Positions 1-8,034 of a DNA stretch of 19,454 nucleotides are shown here, piece after piece. Below the pieces are notes generated by a model. The model ran no database searches, was not told the DNA's origin, and was given only the letters and a program-made list of their open reading frames with translations. Numbering within the stretch: position 1 is the first letter of the stretch; every line of letters begins with the position of its first letter. Source of the DNA: Agrocybe praecox (taxonomy: Eukaryota > Basidiomycota > Agaricomycetes > Agaricales > Agrocybaceae); NCBI GenBank assembly GCA_964017145.1, contig CAXHKQ010000114.1, positions 1 to 19,454 on the forward strand, read 5' to 3'. Both the position numbers and the translations under genes were made by a program.

Positions 1-446
1 AAATCACAGACAAATTACGAAAAATAACGGCACATATTTTTCGAAAGTATATTCACACTGACTTGATACCGAGAAACAATTTGTTCAAGCATATTGAAGG
101 TTACAAAATAAACCATTTCGTCATTACCAAAATATGAGAATTGTTTTGGTATAATCATTCTACACTTTTGAATTATTGTGTCAAGAAATTCGCCAGCTTT
201 AACAATTTACCAATGTCACACTTCATACCTAACAACCTGTAAAGTTGAGTATGTGCGCGGCCTGGTGTATGCTCTCGATGCACACACACGACAGACAAGC
301 GATGCGCAATTTCATTAAATTTGAAACGTGAAATGACACCCGTGTTGACTACTTGTGCATGTTCGCAACTCGCAACATGCAGCGTGCATGGGTTCAGTAT
401 AATACATAGGTTTAGTGAGCGAAAAAAAAACAAATCATAGCGCGCT

Positions 447-455
447 TATAAATAG
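447..455 (+). promoter_or_regulatory. TATA-like box (weak candidate)
   Basis: TATAAATAG matches the TATA consensus well and is flanked by direct copies of TAGCGCG at 438-444 and 453-459. No arthropod initiator (TCAGT type) is evident 25-35 bp downstream and no gene can be attached to it. The sequence is nearly as good on the minus strand. A chance match in AT-rich DNA is quite possible. Confidence 0.2.
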
Positions 456-1540
456 CGCGAATAGCCAGTAGGAGGGGGCAAAGCGACCGCTAGTAACTGA
501 CTATGAGTGACCAACACCACCAATGCGCAGTTCGCAGTTACGGTTGTCTGAAAATGGACTCAATTCAATTCAATTCAAGTGCTGTTCTATCTCCGAACGC
601 CGCGCATATGGCACTCGAAATCGAGTTATGCTGCCCTTCGCAAGCAGCATACTGCTTATTTCCCCGATTCCGAACCCAAGATCACGGTCACTGCGCAGCA
701 CTTCGTGTTCCGGCGGCGTATCGTCGAAGTACACAAGTTCACTTTTTGTCAGGTTCAATGTTTTCGCGCTGAACGCACGTCGACTCGACTTGACTTGTGT
801 TGACTTGTGCAGCAAGCAGAGTCGTCGATTCTAATTGCATGAAATACAAACAAAACAACGACGTACGACTGTGTGTAACTGTGGTTTAGTGTGTGAACTT
901 GTCATTCGGCTTGAACGCTCTGGCTAAACAGTCGCACGAATGGTTGCATGAGTGTGGGTTTGTGCGAAATTGTTTGGGCCTGGCCACAAGTTGCTAATGG
1001 TCGACCAGATACGATTTATTCACTTGTTTGGCTTCCTGCTGCACGACCGTTTGCGAAGTGTCGACGTTTGGTGGTCAGCCGCCCGCCACACAGTACACTA
1101 TCGATGTAATCGTACCTAGTAAACATTGACGTTGGAATGCCAAGTGTTGTGTGTTGTGGGCAACTGTATTAGTACCGCTCATCAATGTCTAGACCGTTGC
1201 AAACGACAGAGAGACAGTGCCATATCAACATGATACACGGTTTGTGTGAAACAGCGCATTTGTGTCGCTATGATACAACATAACTCCATCGTTGAATTGA
1301 ACAAACTATAAAGATCAACGCAGAAAAGCCATAGAACAATTTGAAAAAAAACAACGGAATGGAACGGATGATTTTTAAAATGTTAGCATAAATAGCCGTG
1401 TGGCTTACTAGTTGTTCCCCAATCCAATGAGCACTAATCTTCTATTATGGTATGTAATTATACTTTGTTCGGAAAATGGCATGCTGGGAGGCCTATATTT
1501 GTATGTGCGGTGAGCAAGCTATAAGCGTTTGAAACTCAAA

Positions 1541-1953
1541 CGAATTTTGAATGAGCTTCTTACAGTTAAAATATCCGCATTAATTAAATTCGATTTAATA
1601 AACGCGAACGTTCGCATCAAAGGCGTGCAACGAACTTTATTTCTATTCATAGTATCTCCAATTCACCCGTTTGTATCTCATATTCGTTGCATCGTCGAAT
1701 TTTGAATGAGCTTCTTACAGTCCAAATAACCGCATTAATTAAATTCAGTATGTTGCATAGTCGTTATAATGAAGTAGCAATACATTAAAGGGTTCTCAAT
1801 TTAATTGCGAACAAACACATTACACATGCGAGGATTTTGTATAGCTGTTGGAACGATAGAATAAACGCGAACGTTCGCATCAAAGGCGTACAACGAACTT
1901 TATTCCTATACATAGTAACTCAAATACCCGTTTGTGTCTCATATTCTTTGCAG
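1541..1953. repeat. Partial tandem duplication inside the intron, including the splice-acceptor region
   Basis: Two segments occur twice in the same order. Segment A (about 51 bp, beginning CGAATTTTGAATGAGC) is at 1541-1591 and 1696-1746. Segment B (about 94 bp, beginning AATAAACGCGAACG) is at 1597-1690 and 1860-1953. In copy 1, A and B nearly abut. In copy 2 they are separated by about 113 bp of unique sequence. B of copy 2 ends exactly with the TTTGCAG acceptor of the exon at 1954. B of copy 1 ends in the matching place with TTGCATCG, so it lacks the AG. Similarity by eye is near 90 percent, with one single-base gap in B. Confidence 0.85.
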
Positions 1954-2034
1954 TTTTGCAAGAACTTCAGAGTGGGTGAACATTGCTGCGAGTTCGAGTG
2001 CCTCGATCCGCCAGGGGAGGACAACATGTACCAG
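1954..2034 (+). CDS. Penultimate coding exon of a cysteine-rich (VWC-like) membrane or secreted protein
   Basis: The 81-nt exon is bounded by a good acceptor (TTCTTTGCAG) and a GTGAAT donor, both in phase 0. It encodes 27 residues rich in cysteine: CKNF, then GEHCCEFEC, then LDPPGED. The G-x-x-CC-x-x-x-C arrangement is what the closing part of a von Willebrand factor type C module looks like; that family call is from memory of the pattern. VWC modules are extracellular and often bind growth factors. The upstream half of the module, the signal peptide and the start codon are not in this window. It joins in frame to the exon at 2121 across an 86-nt intron. Confidence 0.6.
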
Positions 2035-2120
2035 GTGAATTTCACACGAAAATGCATGCATGCATTCTTCAGTGACATACTCACATTTTTGTGAACATCC
2101 TCTCTCTCACTCTCTCGCAG

Positions 2121-2273
2121 TGGCGCCTGAAAAAGAAAGCCGAAATTCTGGCCGGCAATGCGGCACCGGCGGCGAGATTTGCAAAGCAGTCGTCGACGTC
2201 GTTGCTGCTGTTCAGCGCTTGCACCAGCATAGCAATAACATCCGTGATTCTATTCACCCGTACATCATCATAG
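2121..2273 (+). CDS. Terminal coding exon of the VWC-like protein, with hydrophobic tail
   Basis: The exon follows a strong acceptor (long CT-rich tract, then CTCGCAG) in phase 0 and ends at TAG 2271-2273, giving 50 residues. It opens with a basic stretch (WRLKKKAEIL), then a small-residue region (AGNAAPAARFA), then a hydrophobic stretch (SLLLFSACTSIAITSVILF) almost at the C terminus. That layout fits either a short C-terminal transmembrane segment or a GPI-attachment signal, with small residues before the hydrophobic tail. Together with the preceding exon it suggests a surface-tethered extracellular protein. I do not recognise the specific gene. The alternative, that the open frame is accidental, is weakened by the two matching splice phases and clean splice sites. 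Confidence 0.6.
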   Translation, partial: WRLKKKAEILAGNAAPAARFAKQSSTSLLLFSACTSIAITSVILFTRTSS

Positions 2274-4611
2274 CTTAAATGAGAGGAGAAGGCGACGACG
2301 ACGACGATCCAATCGGCCAATCGACATGCACATCATGCGCACATCAGAACGAGAATATCGGGTGCGCACTTTGAGTGGGAGTCGTCGTGTTTGTGCAACG
2401 CGATGTTGACGCTCTAATCGACAGGCACACTGACACTGACGGAAAGCCACCCCCCACCCGAAATCCCGAGACCCTCGTACATCACTCATACATATACATA
2501 AATACCTATACTCTCATGCATTTCACTATTGACGTAAGCAAAGATATTATACACGCAGGCAGACAGACAGAGCGTGATATGCGGTAGATGGGACGCAACG
2601 CAACGCTCACGATTGCAATGCAAAACGGCTCACCCAAACGAAGCGCGTCAGAGGCGGATTCGAATAATACTATTAGAGAATTTATATACAATCCAGACAC
2701 ACACAAATGATTTGGCTCCAGCTGCGCTGCGCACAAGCGGCGATAAAACATCGTCTACAGCACACGGGCTTTATAGAGAGAGATTATTGAAATTAGTGTA
2801 GAATTAACAAAGCAGATTAGTCGAATATATTCCAGAACATACACGTTAGAGAGCGCACACATTTTGTCGATAAATTCCGGAATTCGAATTAACAATATAT
2901 GACCATATCCTGAACGCAGACACAACATGATGGAGAACGATAAAATGCAAATTGACGAGCATAGAATAGAAACAAACGAACACAGAGACCGAGTCGAATA
3001 ATATATTTATCGTAGACTAGACAGATCGAATAGCAAATTGTATTTTAGCTTTTCAATATTTAACAAATTTAATACTATATGTACCACTATGACGAAAAGC
3101 CAACCAAATAAATATATACCCGACTTCAATTCAGTCTTGCAAATATGCCGAATATGATCCCTCTGTCAGACACTCACGAACATAACGTCACATCAATATA
3201 TTCAAGCGCATCAATCATGAGATTTTAAACCACAATTTTGAACAATCGCACCCAACTAGATAACCTAGATTGTATTAAGAACCGTATACTAAACACAAGA
3301 TATTTGATATAAGCGATATGCGAGCGAGATGTACCTCAATATGATAACGTACGATTTTGATATTTACTGGCCAAGCATTCTCTCATTCACTTCTCTGTGA
3401 TTCAAACCCTACAAGACAAGTCTCTTCATCCCATTCTTTCTACTTTTCCAACGCGACGAAAAGCGTAGAAGAACGAGGCGCACATTCCGCATTCACACAT
3501 GCATTTCATTGCATACTGCGCATACACAGCAAACTTTCACTGCACCTATGCGAGTGCAACTATACATATGCGAATTGTATGCCAGGAGCGAGGACCCATT
3601 TATTTTTCTACTTTCTAGTGATGGAGTATTACGACCTAGATTGGGATTAGCCAAGTGCCCGCACATACGACTACGAACACAAACAGCAATGTGTGTGTTG
3701 CAGCACGTGTATGCGTCGTCGTCGGTTCTAGTGCCACATTATACCAAACATTTGTAGTAGTACACAGTACACACGATGCGCGCGATAGGGCAATCAAACC
3801 TATGCGCAGAATTTTTGTAAATTGGTTGGCTGCGTTACAAATTGCCTTGATTCGGATGACGAAAACAAAAACACACACACACAAACTCGCCTTATTACGA
3901 TGCTGGTTTTGATGTTAGAGTTGCATCTCTGTTGAATTGTATTAGCACATGGATACTTTATATTCGATTTGAGTTTGCTGATTCATATTATTTAGCAAAC
4001 GAGGACTTTTACACTTGGATCTTTGAAATGGTGAGGCTGAATAAAATCATGAATTCTAGCATACGAACAAAAATCAATCACTAAAAGTCCTTGAATATGA
4101 ATCAGAAAACTGGAATTAAATAGAGTATTATAGTGAATCACACTTTCGCATACATGAACAAACAAATGACACTGCGCATACACGACACACATCATAATGT
4201 ATATTTTCGCAATGCAATTGCATTGCTTGTGCATTCTATTAGTCAAACCATCGATGAGAACCAACACAGAAATACCGCACTTGCATCTGCTGACCAAATA
4301 TAAATATCAATTTGAATAACATTGATGGATCTATCAGCTGAACACAACTCCTATCAAACATGAATATCACCTCGGGCAAAAACCGCATCATATACGTTTT
4401 CATTCCCATATGTACATGAAGCCGGAATTCTCTGAAAACACAATAAAAAGAACAATTGACATGATTCATTTGACAAAACTGTGTATAAATAGATATGGTC
4501 GTTTGAATCAATCGCAGTTGGGTTTTGGTATGTGTGTGTCGTCGTAGAGTGTGGAAAATAGCAGTAAGTACACGATAAATGGACGGACAATTTTCTCATG
4601 TGTCATCAGCG
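2274..4611. other. Convergent intergenic spacer / 3' UTRs
   Basis: AT-rich sequence between the stop of the plus-strand VWC-like gene and the stop of the minus-strand kinase gene. It probably contains both 3' UTRs. Short CA-, GAC- and AT-rich simple tracts occur, for example near 2291-2307 and 3872-3884. Many short open frames are present on both strands, but none has domain signatures, consistent codon use or splice partners. I see no RNA gene. Confidence 0.6.
3107..3112 (+). terminator. Candidate polyadenylation signal of the VWC-like gene
   Basis: AATAAA in an AT-rich context, about 830 bp after the plus-strand stop codon. It would give a long but plausible 3' UTR. No transcript evidence is available and other weak signals exist. 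Confidence 0.3.
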
Positions 4612-5316
4612 TCACTCCAGCAGTGCATCCACAGCTTTCGTCTCCACATTGTGCTCCACGCCCTTGGGCAACAGATCGGCCAACACCGAATATAAATTGC
4701 ACACGCCCGTCGCATAGTTGCGGTCCAACGCATCGTCTCTCGTATCCGGGCAATCGGTCACATTAAAAACGTGCGCAAAGTCGATCATTTTCACCTGAAC
4801 ATGCGAGTCCGCCGTATCTGCATTGCTGCTGCAGTTGGTGCTCATAGGCAGGCATTTCCGATCGTATACCATCAGTACTGAGCTCGAAAACAACCGAACC
4901 TCATTTTGCCTCAGTGCCCAGCGCTTAATGGCAGCAACCCTATCCATCATGGCCAACAGCAGACCGCAATCGACTCGTCCCTCGGCGTCGGCATTAAGGA
5001 AAATTCGCATCGCTCCGCACACATCTTCGCGCGTCTCCAGCAGTTTGCCATATTCGCGACCGAATCGCAGAGGCAAATTCGCTTCGTCGACGTCTGCCTT
5101 GATCGATCCGCCGCTACCATAAACCTGAAATCCGGGTATACAAAAGCCCAACTGCTGCTTGCACGCGGCATACTTTCGCTGCTCGGCGGCACGCTTCTCC
5201 GGGCCGGCCAACGGATCGTACGTGATGGCGCCGATCTTCACGTCCATCACGCACGGCTCGAGCATGCCGTGCGTGAGGTCTTGCAGCCGCATGCAGTCCA
5301 CGGAGCGGTCGCCGAC
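4612..5316 (-). CDS. Ipk2: Inositol polyphosphate multikinase, exon 2 (catalytic C-terminal part)
   Basis: Second and last coding exon, 234 codons plus TGA at 4614-4612. The acceptor TTTTTCGCTGCAG lies just before 5316 in phase 0 and joins the exon ending at 5801. Family hallmarks are present: PCVMDVKIG matches the P-x-x-x-D-x-K-x-G inositol-phosphate-binding motif, followed by G-x-x-x-Y-DP-AGPEK. SSSVLMVYD corresponds to the SSLL-type segment, and MIDFAHVF is the IDFAH motif with the metal-binding aspartate. Enzymes of this family phosphorylate InsP3 and InsP4 to InsP5, and feed PP-InsP synthesis, in nucleus and cytoplasm. No motif is broken. The exon ends shortly after the helix following the IDFAH strand, as expected for a compact fly-type IPMK. 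An IP6K or IP3K identity is less likely given the short length and lack of extensions. Confidence 0.88.
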   Translation of the reverse strand, partial: VGDRSVDCMRLQDLTHGMLEPCVMDVKIGAITYDPLAGPEKRAAEQRKYAACKQQLGFCIPGFQVYGSGGSIKADVDEANLPLRFGREYGKLLETREDVCGAMRIFLNADAEGRVDCGLLLAMMDRVAAIKRWALRQNEVRLFSSSVLMVYDRKCLPMSTNCSSNADTADSHVQVKMIDFAHVFNVTDCPDTRDDALDRNYATGVCNLYSVLADLLPKGVEHNVETKAVDALLE

Positions 5317-5800
5317 CTGCAGCGAAAAAGTCGTTAGTAATTATGGAATTGATTTTAGGAAAATGTATGAAGTTGAGAGACTGTCGCGGTAAACATTCGC
5401 GCGCTACTCGAAATGAATTAAAATAAAAGTGTTAAGTTAGTAATTTGTTTAAGTAATTTTTTTTTTCATTCTACAACTGGTTTGAGAGTGGAATAATGTA
5501 TCATTTTCATTTGTGTATAAGTGCATTGCCATAAGTGGATCGAGTGAAAACTTTTGAACATGTAACTCGGAAATACGGATCAGTAAGGAGCGGTTACTCT
5601 GCCAACTGAAGCAATATATACTAGTATGCATTTCAAAATATTTATCAAAGAACTTTTTTCAAAAAATAATAATTCTATTGGATAAATCTATAAATAAATA
5701 AAATAATAAATACATCTATTTCATAATACCATACAAAGTTCAACAAGCAATGCCAATATCGTATTCGTATATCATATCGCTGTCTATTCACTACGCCTAC

Positions 5801-6121
5801 CTGCAACCGACTAACGCCTTTGAATTGCGGCACCATCGACCTCAACTGCCGCAGACTCTGGACATCGGCTGCGCTCAGATCTGCGTCGGTCTCATTGGCC
5901 GCCGCCTCCAGACGCCGATAGAACTGAATTTCGCGTTCGCCGCACGCTGGTTTGATCGCCGCTTTCAGCAGCGTGCCATCGTTGCTGGCCAGATCGTGCA
6001 GCATGCCCATGCTGCTGGTGCCCAGAAGGAAATCGTGACCGGCGACCTGGTGCTGCATGCGGCTGACGCTGCTGGGTAGCTGCGACGGACAGATGGACGC
6101 GGCGGATACGGCTGGCGACAT
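5801..6121 (-). CDS. Ipk2: Inositol polyphosphate multikinase, exon 1 (N-terminal part)
   Basis: First coding exon, 107 codons, ending CAG followed by donor GTAGGC (intron 5317-5800, 484 nt). The ATG at 6121-6119 is preceded by GTCAAC, an excellent insect start context. The open frame extends further upstream to 6343, but that extension begins at a non-ATG codon, contains a hydrophobic stretch and looks like UTR. The translation has the family's N-lobe features: QVAGHDFLLG, then GMLHDLASNDGTLLK (nucleotide-binding loop and lysine), then GEREIQFYRRL. It ends VPQFKGVSRLQ before continuing into exon 2. The joined product is about 341 aa, complete and uninterrupted. It is convergent with the VWC-like gene and divergent from the large gene starting at 7367. 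Confidence 0.88.
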
Positions 6122-7366
6122 GTTGACGAAGTCGGTGTGCGTGGGATGAGCAGCAGCAGCAGTGGTGATGGTGCGACAGCTGATTGGCGATAAGCGGAAG
6201 ATGACCGATAAGGACAGGGCAGTAGTGCAAACGAGAAGGCATCGATGAGCGACGAGCATATCAGCAGACGAATGGTAGGAGTGCATATTATTATTACCAG
6301 TTGCCAGAGGCGTTCGAATGAGATTGAATGCGTCGATTAGCACATATTTCGGTTCGCAAACGAACGCATCATGTTCTGAGTGATGGGGGCGAGAATGCTA
6401 GTCAAATGTTGGCGCCGCAACACCTGGACACACATTCGGCGGCGGGACGACGAGCGAGGAGCAGGGCGTTAGACTTCGAGGCCAATCAATTTAGGAATGT
6501 AACTGCATTTGTTTACCCGGCGGTGCTGTGCTAATGTTTACATTCTATTTATATAGATTGTGCGTGCGTGCGAATGTGTTTGGGTCGTATACGCACGATG
6601 CTGGATTGAGTAATATGCACCTGTGCAACTGCGTTGGGTGTTTTCTTTCCAGTTCGGGGGGAGGCGGCGGGCGATGGAATGGATGTGCGATGCTACCAAA
6701 TTTTGTCTGGTACGGTAACACTTCGTGTGGGACTCGATGTGCGCGCCATCTATTCTGGAGTGGCTGCATTATAGTGTCCATAAATGCCATATCTCCTTCC
6801 TCTTTCGCACCCATTGGATCCATAATGATACACGAGCGGCCGATCAGTCTGTATATCGGGGTGATGAAAAATACTATATCTTCAAAAATTATTGCAATTT
6901 CAGAATATTTTGGAATTTACAGGAAATAACTTAAAATCACATGAAATTACGGTTTACAAAAATCTAAAATTAGAGGAAAAGAAAATTCCTTATTATCTAG
7001 TTACTGGATAACTTCCAATAATTCATGGATTTTTTAAAATCATCATTTTACTATTTGCAGAATGTCGCAATGTGTGTACATTTCAAATTCGAGTGGTCAG
7101 GCCCCTCGAATGATACAATCAATACCAAAACACAAACAAGTGTTTTTTGTTGTTGCTCATATCTACTTGCGTTGAAAGCTTGCACTTCGAATCCGCGTCG
7201 GCCACTCTTGCACTTGCTCCTTGCTTTAGCACAGCAGTCCAAATTCAAGCCCCCAATCAACGTGCAATGTAGTTTGTACTCACCTCAATCAACATTCTCC
7301 AATCGAGTTTTCAACGATATATCCCAATTCGTCAGCGTGAGCCTGCGTCCATCGCAATTCGTAACG
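6122..7366. promoter_or_regulatory. Divergent intergenic region (presumed promoters and 5' UTRs)
   Basis: About 1.25 kb separates the start codons of the minus-strand kinase and the plus-strand large gene, so it should contain both promoters and 5' UTRs. No strong TATA/initiator pair is convincing; an AT-rich TATTTATATAG occurs at 6546-6556. Short open frames on both strands (6328-6534, 6528-6929, minus 6545-6823, 7025-7501) lack domains and splice evidence. I see no RNA gene. Confidence 0.5.
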
Positions 7367-7376
7367 ATGTCGAACG
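7367..7376 (+). CDS. Coding micro-exon 1 of a large scaffold/PH-domain protein
   Basis: The exon contributes only ten coding bases (M-S-N plus one base) before a near-perfect GTAAGT donor at 7377. The ATG has A at -3. Its phase (one base carried over) fits exactly with the acceptor at 8033-8034, giving M-S-N-A-N-G-N followed by the in-frame ATG at 8046. The exon also carries an unknown length of 5' UTR. The choice is supported by donor strength, matching phase and lack of intervening stops. The alternative is that translation starts only at 8046 (also in good AAC-ATG context), with this region entirely UTR. Both could be used through alternative first exons. Confidence 0.65.
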
Positions 7377-8034
7377 GTAAGTGCGTCGTACAAATGTGCC
7401 GGATTGTCGTGACGCGCGTGTCGCCCCATGCCATTTTCACGCGTGTCCTTTGTGTGCGTGTTGTGTGTGTGTGTGCAGCCCGTGCTGTGCAGAACATTTA
7501 GTGCAATCGATCGACCAACCCCACCAGCACGCGACCCCACAATATGCTCCATAGTCGCGCGCCGAGTGTGCATGCATTACAGTTTAAATGTATGAGATTG
7601 ATGTCATTCGCAGCACATTAGAATCTGGGGTGCTTTTCGCGTGTATGTTTGTAATTCGATTGGGGCCGCGCGACGATGACGCAAAGGAGTGCTAAATGTG
7701 ATAAATGTATGTAGCGCATGTTAATTATAGAACACTCGCGCATCTCGCGCAATTGGATCAGAGAGATGCGTATAGAGCGTATACAAAATAAATGTATACG
7801 CGAGTACAGTATTGAATGGGATGGTGCTGAAAAATTCGATAATAGCGACGATGGACGAGGAGATTTATTGCGCAGGATTGGCGTGCCGGAAATGCGTCGT
7901 GTCACGAATCTCTGCCAACAATTTTCAGTTCAATGTCGTTTCTGTATTGCAACAGTTCAAATGAAGCGAGTGTCTCTCAATTCAAAAATTAAAATCCATC
8001 ACTGCTCGCTTATTTCTTCCATCGTCCCCGCCAG
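7377..8034 (+). other. Intron 1 of the large gene
   Basis: GTAAGT at the 5' end and a pyrimidine-rich tract ending CCCCGCCAG at 8034. It is 658 nt and AT-rich. The open frames seen inside are not supported as genes. Confidence 0.65.

Larger units (their letters stand above)
1..1953. other. Non-coding or intronic stretch upstream of the VWC-like exons
   Basis: I see no convincing coding exon here. The stretch ends at the acceptor of the VWC-like exon, so at least its 3' part should be intron of that plus-strand gene. Short open frames around 503-834 on both strands overlap one another, lack splice partners and show no recognisable domain. The only structured elements are a TATA-like box near 447 and the duplicated segments at 1541-1953, listed separately. 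Earlier exons of the gene may lie left of the window. Confidence 0.5.

Noticed and set aside
503..834. Overlapping short open frames on both strands near the TATA-like box
   Set aside because: Three plus frames and one minus frame are open over the same 300 bp, none has a domain, and there is no consistent codon bias; this looks like a locally stop-poor non-coding stretch.
3992..4599. Minus-strand open frames downstream of the kinase stop
   Set aside because: They lie in AT-rich sequence consistent with the kinase 3' UTR, are Cys/Phe/His-rich by composition and lack any domain or splice signal.
6122..6343. N-terminal extension of the inositol kinase beyond the ATG at 6121
   Set aside because: The extended frame begins at a GTG, includes a hydrophobic stretch atypical of the family, and the ATG at 6121 has a much better context.
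6545..6823. Minus-strand 92-codon frame upstream of the inositol kinase
   Set aside because: No domain and no donor linking it to the kinase; it contains a polyproline run from a GGGGAGGCGG tract and probably lies in the promoter region.
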